Positions 15,599-24,043 of a DNA stretch of 64,000 nt are shown here, piece after piece. Origin of the DNA: Dokdonella_A sp044227025 (lineage in GTDB: Bacteria; Pseudomonadota; Gammaproteobacteria; Xanthomonadales; Rhodanobacteraceae). Location of the stretch: NCBI RefSeq assembly GCF_044227025.1, contig NZ_JBGAFX010000005.1:1-64000 (forward strand). The letters are read 5' to 3'. The notes under the pieces are model-generated. The model did no database searches and was not told the DNA's origin. It saw only the letters and a list, made by a program, of their open reading frames with translations. A program made the translations under genes and the position numbers. Position 1 is the first letter of the stretch. Each line of letters opens with the position of its first letter.

Positions 15599-16270
15599 TC
15601 ACTGCCGTGGCGTGGAGTCGTCGCGTATTTCGGCGTGCACGCCTTCGAGGCGCGTCTCGCCGATCTGGATCGCCTTCGCATCGAACGTGCCCGTTGCCGG
15701 AGGCAACAGGCCTTGCAGCGACTGCGGATCGAAGTGCGCGAGCCACGCGGCGAGATCGGCGCTGTTGGCGAGATCGAGCGTGACGTCCTCGGCGATCGGC
15801 TTGCCCGCCGCGATCACGCTGCCGTGTTCGACGCGGACCGCGAAGCGCACATCCGGCGGCGCGCTCGTCGATTTCGGACGCGCGGCGAGCCATGCGCGCA
15901 GCGCATCGAGGTCGAACACGGGGCGCACGAGTTCGATGCGCTCGATCTCGACGGTGTCGCCCCAGAGCGTGTGCCACGGCACCGCCGCGCGCAGCGCATC
16001 CGCGCGCAGCAGCACGCTGTCCTGCGCCTTGAGCACGGGTTGCGGCAATTCGGCGCGCAGGCCGGGCACGAGCGCGTAGCCCGCATCGCCGCCGAGCGTG
16101 AGCTCGGCACCCAGCTGCTCGCGAACCTGGTCGACGAGCAACGTCGTCAGGCGCTTCGGTCGCGTGTAGTGATGCACGACGAAGGCGCCGATCGCGCCGA
16201 GCAGCAGCAGCGCGAGCAGCACGCGCGGCCAGCGCCACCGTCGGGGCCGTTGCGGCTTCTGCTCAGTCAT
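15599..16270 (-). CDS. Short AsmA-like inner-membrane protein
   Basis: This 223-residue protein has a cytoplasmic basic start (MTEQKPQRPRRWRWPR), one membrane helix (VLLALLLLGAIGAFVVHHY) and a periplasmic beta-rich domain. The domain resembles the first part of AsmA proteins: LTTLLVDQVREQLGAELTLG, then ELPQPVLKAQDSVLLRADAL and VEIERIELVRPVFDLDALRA. Full AsmA proteins are over 600 residues, so this one is a short variant. AsmA-like proteins influence envelope lipid transport. Its ATG overlaps the ftsY stop by eight bases, so it is translated with ftsY and mutY. Confidence 0.75.
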   Translation of the reverse strand: MTEQKPQRPRRWRWPRVLLALLLLGAIGAFVVHHYTRPKRLTTLLVDQVREQLGAELTLGGDAGYALVPGLRAELPQPVLKAQDSVLLRADALRAAVPWHTLWGDTVEIERIELVRPVFDLDALRAWLAARPKSTSAPPDVRFAVRVEHGSVIAAGKPIAEDVTLDLANSADLAAWLAHFDPQSLQGLLPPATGTFDAKAIQIGETRLEGVHAEIRDDSTPRQ

Positions 16271-17351
16271 TGCCGCCGAGCGTGGCCGGCAGCAGGCCGT
16301 CGACGAACGCGGCCGCATCGAACACGCGCAGGTCCTGCGCGCGCTCGCCGAGGCCGACATAGCGGATCGGCAGGCCGAACTCCCGCGCGAGCGCGAACAC
16401 CACGCCGCCCTTGGCAGTACCGTCGAGCTTGGTCACGACGAGCCCGCTGACGCCGATCGCCTGCTGGAACTGGCGCACCTGGTTGATCGCGTTCTGTCCG
16501 GTGGTGCCGTCGATGACCAGCAGGGCCTCGTGCGGCGCCTCGGGATCGAGCTTGGCGAGCACCCGGCGGATCTTCGACAGCTCGTCCATCAGGCCTGATT
16601 GCGTATGCAGGCGCCCGGCGGTGTCGGCGATCAGCACGTCGCTGCCGCGCGAGCGCGCAGTCTGCAATGCATCGAAGATGACGCTGGCCGAATCCGCGCC
16701 CGATCCCTGTGCGATCACCGGCACGCCGTTGCGCTCGCCCCAGGTCTGCAACTGCTCGACCGCGGCCGCACGGAAGGTGTCGCCGGCGGCCAGCACGACG
16801 TTGCGGCCCTCGCCCTTGTAGCGATGCGCGAGCTTGCCGATGGTGGTGGTCTTGCCGACGCCGTTGACGCCGACCATCAGCAGCACGAACGGCTTGCGGC
16901 CATCGACGGCGAGCGGCTGCTCGACCTTCGCGAGGCGCGCGACGAGATCCGCGCGCAACGTCGCGAGCAACGCGCCGGCGTCGGCGAATTCGCGCTTGCC
17001 GACGCGGCGGCGAAGGTCCTCGACGATTTCGTTCGCGGTCGCGATTCCGACGTCGGCCGTGATGAGGCAGGTCTCCAGCTCGTCGAGGAACGCATCGTCG
17101 AGAACCGGGTTGCGCTTGAAGATCGCGGCCAGGCCGCGCGCGAAGCCGCTGCCGGACAGGCGTTCGCGCCACGAGCGCTTCGCCGGTGCGGCGGCTGCCC
17201 CGCTGATGTCCTCCGCACCGTCGGCGGCGACGTCCGCTGCGACTTCGGTCGCGTCCACCGCCGGCAGATCGGCGCGCACGGCTTCGTCGGCACCATGCGC
17301 CGCGTCGGTCGTGCCGGCGTCCGGCGACTTCTTCTTCCAGAACTTCAGCAT
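16263..17351 (-). CDS. ftsY: Signal recognition particle receptor FtsY
   Basis: This 362-residue SRP GTPase delivers ribosome-nascent chain complexes to the translocon. After a short Ala/Asp-rich acidic A domain (residues 1-60) it has the NG domain: P-loop GVNGVGKTTTIGKLAHRYKG, then GDTFRAAAVEQLQ, DTAGRLHTQSGLMDEL, TKLDGTAKGG and the C-terminal GLGERAQDLRVFDA. The A domain is shorter than in E. coli. It is transcribed leftward, divergent from rsmD, an arrangement common in gammaproteobacteria. Confidence 0.97.
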   Translation of the reverse strand: MLKFWKKKSPDAGTTDAAHGADEAVRADLPAVDATEVAADVAADGAEDISGAAAAPAKRSWRERLSGSGFARGLAAIFKRNPVLDDAFLDELETCLITADVGIATANEIVEDLRRRVGKREFADAGALLATLRADLVARLAKVEQPLAVDGRKPFVLLMVGVNGVGKTTTIGKLAHRYKGEGRNVVLAAGDTFRAAAVEQLQTWGERNGVPVIAQGSGADSASVIFDALQTARSRGSDVLIADTAGRLHTQSGLMDELSKIRRVLAKLDPEAPHEALLVIDGTTGQNAINQVRQFQQAIGVSGLVVTKLDGTAKGGVVFALAREFGLPIRYVGLGERAQDLRVFDAAAFVDGLLPATLGGND

Positions 17352-17411
17352 CGAGGATGAATTGGGCGAGAATGCGGGCCCGCAATGCTAACACCCGGCC
17401 CGGCTCGAACG

Positions 17412-18005
17412 ATGCGCAACGGTTCCCCGAAAGCCTCCGCCGGCACGCTGCGCATCGTCGCCGGAAAGTTGCGCGGTTCGCGCATCGCGGTGCCCGATCG
17501 CGCCGGCCTTCGACCCACCCCGGATCGCGTGCGCGAGACCCTGTTCAACTGGCTGATGCCGTATCTGGGCGGCGCACACTGCCTCGACCTCTACGCTGGT
17601 ACCGGTGCGCTCGGCATCGAGGCGTTGTCGCGCGGCGCCGGCGCGTGCACGTTCATCGAGCGCGATCGCGACCTGTGCGCGGCGCTGTCGGCCAATCTCG
17701 CACGCCTGCACGTCGATGCGGCCGAGGTCGTCCATGCGGATGCGGCAGCCTGGCTGGCTGGGCCGGCGCGACCCTTCGGCATCGTCTTCGTCGACCCACC
17801 GTTCGATGCTGGACTGTGGACGGACGCGGCGCAGGCGCTGGAGCGTGGTGGCTGGCTCGTCGATGGCGCCCTCGCCTACGTCGAGGCGCCTCGCGACGCG
17901 CATTTCGAGCTGCCGCCCAACTGGCAGGCGCACCGAGTGGGGCATGCCGGTGCGGTGCGATTCGCGTTGTATCGCCGCTCCGGCGGGGACGGGTCGACAG
18001 GGTAG
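17412..18005 (+). CDS. rsmD: 16S rRNA (guanine966-N2)-methyltransferase RsmD
   Basis: About 197 residues from ATG 17412 (an ATG at 17385 is also in frame, but the family begins just before LRIVAGKLRG). Motifs are RPTPDRVRETLFNWL, the SAM-binding DLYAGTGALGIEALSRGA, IERD and the catalytic FVDPPF. It methylates G966 of 16S rRNA with SAM. It is divergent from ftsY. Confidence 0.95.
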   Translation: MRNGSPKASAGTLRIVAGKLRGSRIAVPDRAGLRPTPDRVRETLFNWLMPYLGGAHCLDLYAGTGALGIEALSRGAGACTFIERDRDLCAALSANLARLHVDAAEVVHADAAAWLAGPARPFGIVFVDPPFDAGLWTDAAQALERGGWLVDGALAYVEAPRDAHFELPPNWQAHRVGHAGAVRFALYRRSGGDGSTG

Positions 18006-18141
18006 CGAGTCCGGCGCATGTCCGGGCTCGCTTCCGCGAATCAACGACTTGCGTCGTCGATTCGCATGTGATCCATCGTTGGATCGCGCCATCACGCTGT
18101 TTCTCGACAGCCTGCTAAAGTAGCGCGACTTCCCGGGGACG

Positions 18142-18663
18142 ATGGTTCGCATGGTGACTTCGCAGCAGCGCGCGCGCATTGCGGTGTATCCGGGTACGTT
18201 CGATCCGATCACAAACGGCCACGTCGACCTGGCCGGTCGCGCATCGCCGTTGTTCGACCGCGTGATCGTCGCGGTCGCGGACAGTTCCAGCAAGGGCCCG
18301 GCATTCGACCTCGATGCGCGCATCGCACTCGCGCGCACCGCGCTTGCGGCGTTCCCGAATGTCGAGGTGCGCGGCTTTTCGTCGCTGCTCGCGCACTTCG
18401 TCGAGGAGATCGGTGCGGGCGTGATCCTGCGCGGATTGCGCGCGGTGTCGGACTTCGAATACGAGTTCCAGCTCGCCAGCATGAATCGCCATCTCATCCC
18501 TGCCGCCGAGACCCTGTTCCTGACGCCCGCGGAGCAATACAGTTTCATCTCGTCCTCGCTGGTGCGCGAGATCGCGCGCCTCGGCGGCGACGTTTCCGGA
18601 TTCGTGCATCCGGCCGTGCAACAGGCGCTGCGGACGCGCTACCAGACTTCAACCAAGAGGTAA
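18142..18663 (+). CDS. coaD: Phosphopantetheine adenylyltransferase CoaD
   Basis: This 173-residue enzyme performs the fourth step of coenzyme A synthesis, joining 4'-phosphopantetheine to AMP from ATP. The nucleotidyltransferase motif is YPGTFDPITNGHVDL. Further family motifs are LRGLRAVSDFEYEFQLASMN, the FLTPAEQYSFISSSLVREIA ATP-binding segment and a final FVHPAVQQAL. The ATG at 18142 follows GGGGAC; a second ATG at 18151 is possible. Downstream lie a lipoprotein and a ferredoxin; coaD followed by a ferredoxin is a conserved order in this group. Confidence 0.97.
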   Translation: MVRMVTSQQRARIAVYPGTFDPITNGHVDLAGRASPLFDRVIVAVADSSSKGPAFDLDARIALARTALAAFPNVEVRGFSSLLAHFVEEIGAGVILRGLRAVSDFEYEFQLASMNRHLIPAAETLFLTPAEQYSFISSSLVREIARLGGDVSGFVHPAVQQALRTRYQTSTKR

Positions 18664-18667
18664 CACC

Positions 18668-19177
18668 ATGCGCAAGATCCTTTCGTTCGTGGCACTCGCC
18701 TGCGTAGCGACCCTGTCGCTGAGCGCGTGCAACCAGGCTCCGACGCCGCAACAGGTCGTCGCCGAACAGAAGCCCGAAGTGGTGCCGATGCCGACCGATC
18801 CAGCCGACAAGGCGGGCTGGAAGAAATACCTCGTCAGCGTCGTTACCGCGAACATGCAGGGCGTGAAGAGCGCCCACCCCTACATGTATTTCGTGCCGGG
18901 CGGTGAGGACGAGGCTGCCGTGGCCGACCGCAACAACCAGTACGAGAACGTCCACAACACGGTGCTGCGCGGCGTTCTGCCGGGCAACATGATGGCGTTT
19001 GGCGGTCCCGATTCGAAGATGACATCGGAATTGATCATCAACGCATTCAAGGATGCGCAGCCGGGTTCGTTCAAGGACGTGGTCGTGCTGTTCATCGGCG
19101 CGACCGCCGAGGGCGCCGCGGTCAAGCTCGCGCTCGACCCGACCGGCGCCGACGTGCGCTTCGCGCAGGCGAAGTAG
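18668..19177 (+). CDS. Putative lipoprotein of unknown function
   Basis: This 169-residue protein has a lipoprotein signal with lipobox LSAC, the lipidated Cys being about residue 21. A Pro/Gln-rich linker and a globular domain follow, with motifs AHPYMYFVPGGEDE and RGVLPGNMMAFGGPDSKM. I do not recognise the domain. The start follows AAGAGG and lies five bases after the coaD stop, so it is co-transcribed with coaD. Confidence 0.75.
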   Translation: MRKILSFVALACVATLSLSACNQAPTPQQVVAEQKPEVVPMPTDPADKAGWKKYLVSVVTANMQGVKSAHPYMYFVPGGEDEAAVADRNNQYENVHNTVLRGVLPGNMMAFGGPDSKMTSELIINAFKDAQPGSFKDVVVLFIGATAEGAAVKLALDPTGADVRFAQAK

Positions 19178-19194
19178 GCGGTACAGCCGGGGTG

Positions 19195-19340
19195 CGGGAT
19201 CGGAGATTGGGGATTCGTTGCGGCACGGCTGCGCGAATTTCTTGCAATCTCCGATCCCGGGTCCATCTTGCCGGAGGTCCGCTCGGGCGCGCGTGATGCG
19301 CGTGCGCCGCGAATCTCCAATCCCGAATCTCCAATCCCGG
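19195..19340. repeat. Dispersed intergenic repeat ('GGGATTGGAGATTC' type)
   Basis: Three partial copies of a short element in both orientations: CGGGATCGGAGATTGG at 19195, its near reverse complement CAATCTCCGATCCCG at about 19244, and a tandem pair GAATCTCCAATCCC at about 19311-19340. Such arrays are frequent between Xanthomonadales genes. The array lies between the lipoprotein and the ferredoxin gene, close to the latter's ribosome site. Confidence 0.8.
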
Positions 19341-19349
19341 CTTGAAGTC

Positions 19350-19607
19350 ATGTCGCTGAAGATCACCGACCAGTGCGTCAACTGCGACGTGTGCGAACCG
19401 GTATGCCCGAACCAGGCGATCTCGCTCGGAGCCGAGTATTACGAGATCGCTCCCGGCCTGTGCACCGAGTGCGTCGGCCACCACGACGAGCCGCAGTGCG
19501 TCGTCGTCTGCCCGGTCGAATGCATCATCGCTGATCCGCTGCATGCGGAATCGCGAGAGCAGTTGCGGGCGAAGTACGAGCGCCTGACCGTCGAGGAAAA
19601 ACCATGA
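19350..19607 (+). CDS. YfhL-family 2[4Fe-4S] ferredoxin
   Basis: This 85-residue ferredoxin has two cluster motifs, CVNCDVCEPVCP (residues about 9-20) and CTECVG...CVVVCPVEC (about 37-56), with the expanded second loop typical of the YfhL/Allochromatium type. It carries low-potential electrons; partners are unknown. The ATG at 19350 is chosen by the family start MSLKITDQCVNCD, since the longer upstream frame is the intergenic repeat. Its stop overlaps the next start. Confidence 0.95.
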   Translation: MSLKITDQCVNCDVCEPVCPNQAISLGAEYYEIAPGLCTECVGHHDEPQCVVVCPVECIIADPLHAESREQLRAKYERLTVEEKP

Positions 19608-21295
19608 ATGCATCCCGGACTTTTCTGCGCACGCTGCTGCTTGCGCTTGGCGTCGCGCTTGCGGGCAATGCGTTCGGCGCCGCCGCTCCGGGGCGTGCCG
19701 CAATTGCGAGCGCGCACACGTTGGCGACGGCGGCAGGTTTCGAGGCGCTCGCCATGGGCGGCAACGCGTTCGATGCGGCGGTCGCGGTCGCGGCGACGCT
19801 GTCGGTGGTCGAGCCGCAAAGTTCCGGCGTCGGCGGCGGCGGCCTGTTCCTGCTGCGTCGGGCGAGCGATGGCAAGGAGGTCATGCTGGATGCGCGCGAG
19901 ACCGCTCCGGCCGCGGTCGATCCGAAGGATTACCTCGACGCGAACGGACAACCCGATCGCGACCACGCCTTGAATGGGCCGCTGTCGGCGGCCATTCCCG
20001 GCGAGCCGGCGATGTTCGTCGCGCTTGCGCGCGATTACGGCAAGCTGCCCCTGTCGAAGTCGCTGGCACCGGCGATCCGCCTCGCGCGCAAGGGCTTCCA
20101 GCCCGATCCGCGCGCGATCCGCGCGATCGCGCGCCAGCGCGACACGCTGCTGCGCTGGCCCGCGTCGGCGGCGCTCTATCTCGATAAGGGCGGCGTACCG
20201 AAGCAGGGCTGGACCCTGCGCCTGCCCGATCTCGCGAACGTGCTGGAATCGATCGCGCGCGATGGCAACGACGGTTTCTACCGCGGCGAAACGGCCAGGC
20301 GCCTGGTCGACGGCGTGCGCGCGGCGGGAGGGCGCTGGACCCTCGATGATCTTGCGAAGTACGAAGTGAAGGAACGCAAGCCGATCGCGTTCGAATACCG
20401 GGACTGGCACATCGTGACCGCGCCACCGCCGTCGTCGGGGGGCATCGCGCTGGCCGAGATGCTGAACATCCTGTCCGGCTACGACCTCGACCGGCTCGAC
20501 AAGGCGCATCGCACGCACCTGATCGTGGAGTCGATGCGCCGCGCCTATCGCGACCGCGCCGAATACCTCGGCGATCCCGACTTCGTGCAGATGCCGGTTG
20601 CCGAGCTGACCCATCCCTTGTATGCGGCCGGACTGCGCGCCTCGATCCTTCCGGACAAGGCGACGCCGAGCGACATGCTGCCGGGCTACATGGCGCCGCC
20701 CGAAAGCATGCACACCTCGCATTTCTCGATCATCGACCGCGATGGCAACCTCGTCTCCGGCACGCAGACGGTCAACACCACGCTCGGCTCGAAGTTCGTC
20801 GTCGCCGGCACCGGCTTCGTGCTCAACAACGAGATGGACGACTTCGCACTCGTCGCCGGCAAGCCGAACGCGTACGGCCTGGTCGGCAACGACAACAACG
20901 CACCCAAGCCGGGCAGCCGTCCGCTGTCGTCGATGACGCCGAGCTTCATCGTCGGCAAGGACCGCATCGGCGTGATCGGCACGCCCGGCGGCAGCTACAT
21001 CATCACGATGGTGCTCGAAGGCATCCTCGCGTTCGTCGATGGCGAGACGCCCGAGAAGATCGTCGCGCTGCGCCGCTACCATCACCAGTACCAGCCCGAC
21101 GTGATCGAGGCGGAGAACGGCGCGTTCACGCCAGCGGAGCAGAAGGCGCTCGAAGCGATGGGCCACGCGCTGAACGTCGCCGCCGGCACCTGGCCGTTCG
21201 GTTTCATGAACGTCGTCAGCTGGAACCGCCACACCGGAGAGATGCACGCGGGCAGCGACCCGCGCGGCGATTCGGGTAGCGGCATCGTCAAATGA
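19604..21295 (+). CDS. ggt: Gamma-glutamyltransferase (glutathione hydrolase)
   Basis: This 563-residue periplasmic Ntn-hydrolase precursor cleaves or transfers the gamma-glutamyl group of glutathione. It begins with a signal peptide ending NAFGA. The autoprocessing nucleophile is Thr371 in ESMHTSHFSIIDRDG, which becomes the first residue of the small subunit. Substrate-binding segments VNTTLGSKF, NNEMDDF, PLSSMTPSF and GTPGGSYII follow in the usual order, and GGNAFDAAVA and SSGVGGGGL mark the large subunit. The ATG overlaps the ferredoxin stop as ATGA. Confidence 0.96.
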   Translation: MNASRTFLRTLLLALGVALAGNAFGAAAPGRAAIASAHTLATAAGFEALAMGGNAFDAAVAVAATLSVVEPQSSGVGGGGLFLLRRASDGKEVMLDARETAPAAVDPKDYLDANGQPDRDHALNGPLSAAIPGEPAMFVALARDYGKLPLSKSLAPAIRLARKGFQPDPRAIRAIARQRDTLLRWPASAALYLDKGGVPKQGWTLRLPDLANVLESIARDGNDGFYRGETARRLVDGVRAAGGRWTLDDLAKYEVKERKPIAFEYRDWHIVTAPPPSSGGIALAEMLNILSGYDLDRLDKAHRTHLIVESMRRAYRDRAEYLGDPDFVQMPVAELTHPLYAAGLRASILPDKATPSDMLPGYMAPPESMHTSHFSIIDRDGNLVSGTQTVNTTLGSKFVVAGTGFVLNNEMDDFALVAGKPNAYGLVGNDNNAPKPGSRPLSSMTPSFIVGKDRIGVIGTPGGSYIITMVLEGILAFVDGETPEKIVALRRYHHQYQPDVIEAENGAFTPAEQKALEAMGHALNVAAGTWPFGFMNVVSWNRHTGEMHAGSDPRGDSGSGIVK

Positions 21296-21412
21296 CGGGA
21301 GCGGCCGAAGCCGCGATCGGCTACATTCCGGGCAGGCGCAAGGGCGGAAATTTCTTTTCTTGTGGAGCGGCGGAAGAGCAGGCCGCCGCTCGCAAACGAA
21401 CGGGCATTCGAC

Positions 21413-22279
21413 GTGAAACTCTGGTCCATCCTCGGCAATTCGCAGCGCCTCGACGGCGGCGCGATGTTCGGCAATGTCCCCAAGGCGATGTGGGAGCAAT
21501 GGATCGCGCCCGACGCCGACAACCGCATCCCGCTCGCCTGCCGCGCGCTTCTCGTCGAAGGCCTGAACGGCAAGACCGTGCTGTTCGAAACCGGTATCGG
21601 CGCGTTCTTCGAGCCGAAGATGCGCGAGCGTTTCGGTGTGGTCGAGGAGCGCCATGTGCTGCTTGATTCATTGCGCGCGGCGGGCTTCTCGCACGAGGAC
21701 ATCGACGCGGTCGTGATCTCGCACCTGCACTTCGACCACGCCGGCGGCCTGCTCGCCGCGTGGGAGGAGGGCAAGGCGCCGAGCCTCCTCTTCCCCAATG
21801 CGACTTATGTCGTCGGCGAGGAATGCTGGCAGCGCGCGACCCATCCACATCCGCGCGACCGTGCTTCATTCATCGCCGAACTGCAACCGCTGCTGGAAGC
21901 ATCGGGGCGGCTCGAACGCGTGCAGGGCACGCATTCGCTCACCCTCGGCATGCAGGTGCGCTTCAGCTATTCGAACGGCCACACCCCGGGCCTGATGCTC
22001 GCCGAAATCGCGACCGGCGTTGGTGGCGGCATCGTGTTCTGCGCCGACCTGATCCCCGGGCGACCGTGGGTGCATCTGCCGATCACGATGGGCTACGACC
22101 GCTATCCGGAACTGCTGATCGACGAGAAGCGCGCGTTCCTCGAGGACAAGCTCGCGCGCGAGGTGCGCCTGTTCTTCACCCACGACTCCGGCTGCGCCAG
22201 CGCGCAGGTGACGCGCGATGCGAAGGGCCGCTTCGGCACCACCGCCGAGCGCGTCGAACTCGCGGGCGAGGCTGCCTGA
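21413..22279 (+). CDS. MBL-fold metallo-hydrolase
   Basis: About 288 residues. The zinc motif is ISHLHFDHAGG, with later metal ligands in SNGHTPG, FCADLIP and THDSG, as in glyoxalase-II/quorum-quenching-type hydrolases. Family members begin with MKLWSI.GN..RLDGGAMFGN, and here GTG at 21413 gives VKLWSILGNSQRLDGG, so that start is chosen over a GTG at 21362. Substrate is unknown. The stop overlaps the next gene as TGATG. Confidence 0.88.
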   Translation: MKLWSILGNSQRLDGGAMFGNVPKAMWEQWIAPDADNRIPLACRALLVEGLNGKTVLFETGIGAFFEPKMRERFGVVEERHVLLDSLRAAGFSHEDIDAVVISHLHFDHAGGLLAAWEEGKAPSLLFPNATYVVGEECWQRATHPHPRDRASFIAELQPLLEASGRLERVQGTHSLTLGMQVRFSYSNGHTPGLMLAEIATGVGGGIVFCADLIPGRPWVHLPITMGYDRYPELLIDEKRAFLEDKLAREVRLFFTHDSGCASAQVTRDAKGRFGTTAERVELAGEAA

Positions 22280-22974
22280 TGGCACGCCGCGCGCATCGTC
22301 GCGGCAGCGTCCGACCGCTGCTGCTCGCGCTGGCCGTGCTCGCATTGGCAGCGGGCGCGTGGTACTGGCGCTCTCGTCATCCGATGTTGCCGACCGGGGC
22401 GGCTCCCGCCGTGGCGCCCGTGGCGGCGAATGCGGATCGAGTCGATCCGCGCAACGAGGGTCGTACCGTCTCGGTGAGCGGTACGCTGCAGGTCGTGCGC
22501 CCGGCGCGCGATACCGACCTCGGCGTTGCTGTCGATGCGGTCCTGCTCGCGCGCGAAGTCCGCATGCTGCAATGGCAGGAACATTGCGCGGGCAACGAAT
22601 GCAACTACGCGCTGGCCTGGTCGGATCATCCGGTCGATTCGCATGCGTTCCGCGACGCCCAGGCGCACCGCAACGGCATGCCGTTCCCGTTTTCCAGCCA
22701 GCGCTTCAGCGCGGGCGAATTGCGCCTTGGCGCCTACACGGTCGACCCGACACTCGCGGCCGCCGGTGTCGCGCTCGAGCGCCATGCGGTGACGGTTGCG
22801 CGCTTGCCGCCGAATCTCGCCGCGACCTTCCGCGATTGCGACGGCGCGCTCTGCTCAGGCGACCCCGCGAAACCTGCCGCAGGCGATCTGCGCGTCGAAT
22901 ATCGCATCGCAGCCGCCGGCCGCCGCACCCTCGAAGGCATCCAGCACGGGGACCGCCTGCAGGCGATGCACTGA
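22279..22974 (+). CDS. TMEM43-family membrane protein
   Basis: This 231-residue protein has one N-terminal membrane helix (LLLALAVLALAAGAWYW), then a domain with NEGRTVSVSGTLQV and a WQEHCAGNECNYALAWSDHPVDS region. The pattern 'NEGRLVHVSG...W.E......Y.Y...W....IDS..F' defines the TMEM43/LUMA family. It ends with LRVEYRIAAAGRRTLEGIQ. Function in bacteria is unknown. It is coupled to the MBL hydrolase. Confidence 0.8.
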   Translation: MARRAHRRGSVRPLLLALAVLALAAGAWYWRSRHPMLPTGAAPAVAPVAANADRVDPRNEGRTVSVSGTLQVVRPARDTDLGVAVDAVLLAREVRMLQWQEHCAGNECNYALAWSDHPVDSHAFRDAQAHRNGMPFPFSSQRFSAGELRLGAYTVDPTLAAAGVALERHAVTVARLPPNLAATFRDCDGALCSGDPAKPAAGDLRVEYRIAAAGRRTLEGIQHGDRLQAMH

Positions 22975-22998
22975 TACCACCTCCAACAGGAATTTCGC

Positions 22999-23397
22999 AT
23001 GCACATCACCGGCATCTACGCGGCACTCGGCACCTTGCTCGTGCTGGCTCTCGCCCTGCGCGTGTCCGCTGTCCGTCACGGCAAGCGAATCCATCTCGGC
23101 GATGGCGGCGACGAGGGAGTGCTCCGGCGCATCCGCGCGCACGCGAACGCGGTCGAGAACCTGCCGCTCGCGCTGCTGCTGCTGCTGTTGCTCGAACTCA
23201 ACCAGTCGCAGCCGTTGCTGCTGCATGTGTGCGGCTGCGTGTTGATCGCCGGACGCCTGCTGCATGCGCTCGGCATGTCGGTGCGCAGCGGTGGCCAGTT
23301 CGGCCGCTTCACCGGCACGCTGCTGACCTGGGGCGTGATGATGGTGATGGCCGTGCTGCTGCTGTGGCAGTGGCTGGTCGCCGTTTCGATCCACTGA
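22999..23397 (+). CDS. MAPEG-family membrane protein
   Basis: This 132-residue protein has four predicted membrane helices and MAPEG features: RIRAHANAVENLPLALLLL (the RxxxNxxEN-P core, about residues 44-62), GRLLHALGM and a C-terminal MVMAVLLLWQWL. Family members include microsomal glutathione transferase-like proteins, but the bacterial role is not established. The ATG at 22999 follows AACAGGAA. Confidence 0.9.
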   Translation: MHITGIYAALGTLLVLALALRVSAVRHGKRIHLGDGGDEGVLRRIRAHANAVENLPLALLLLLLLELNQSQPLLLHVCGCVLIAGRLLHALGMSVRSGGQFGRFTGTLLTWGVMMVMAVLLLWQWLVAVSIH

Positions 23398-23428
23398 GCG
23401 GCGCAGCGGCCTTCCTGCGCGCCCTCGA

Positions 23429-23965
23429 TCAGCGCGCGAACAGCGCCGCGTTCTCGAGCATGAACAGGCCGGCGAACATCTTCGGGTCGATCGAGTAGCC
23501 GGCATGGATCTTCTCGACCAGCCAGGCGGCGGCCTCGCTGCGCGGCACTTCGTGCAGGGTGATGTCCTCGGTCTCGTCGCCGCCGCCTTCCTCCACGCGT
23601 TCGAGCCCGCGTGCGCGCACGAACGCGAGGATCTCGTTGCTCATGCCGGCCGAGGTCGGCCCGGACATCAGGAAGTCGATCGCGGCCGCGCGATAACCGG
23701 TTTCCTCGACCAGCTCGCGATGCGCGGCGTCGACCGCGCTCTCGTCGGCGCTGCTGGCGACGTCGCCGACCAGGCCGGCCGGCATCTCGATCGTCATGCA
23801 CTCGATCGCCGGCCGGTACTGCTCGACGAACAGGATGCGGTCTTCCGGCGTCACCGCGATGATCATGACGCCGCCGCCCGGATTGGTGCGCTCGGCATAC
23901 TCCCAGCGGCCGCGGCGCTTGAGGCGCAGCCACTTGCCGTTGCAAAGGGTCTCGGTTTCAGTCAT
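23429..23965 (-). CDS. Nudix hydrolase, ADP-ribose pyrophosphatase-like
   Basis: This 178-residue protein contains a Nudix box, AGLVGD followed by ESAVDAAHRELVEETGY at about residues 60-90, with an unusual extra seven residues (VASSADE) between the Gly and the first Glu. Upstream FVEQYRPAIECMTIEMPAG matches NudF-type ADP-ribose pyrophosphatases, and downstream SAGMSNE also fits. It probably hydrolyses nucleoside diphosphate sugars. Convergent with the MAPEG gene. Confidence 0.9.
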   Translation of the reverse strand: MTETETLCNGKWLRLKRRGRWEYAERTNPGGGVMIIAVTPEDRILFVEQYRPAIECMTIEMPAGLVGDVASSADESAVDAAHRELVEETGYRAAAIDFLMSGPTSAGMSNEILAFVRARGLERVEEGGGDETEDITLHEVPRSEAAAWLVEKIHAGYSIDPKMFAGLFMLENAALFAR

Positions 23966-24043
23966 TGTTAGCGGCTTTCCTGAACTTTTTCAGCGGCTTG
24001 GCGGTCCACATCGGGCCGATTTCCCGCCAGCGAGGTATTTTCG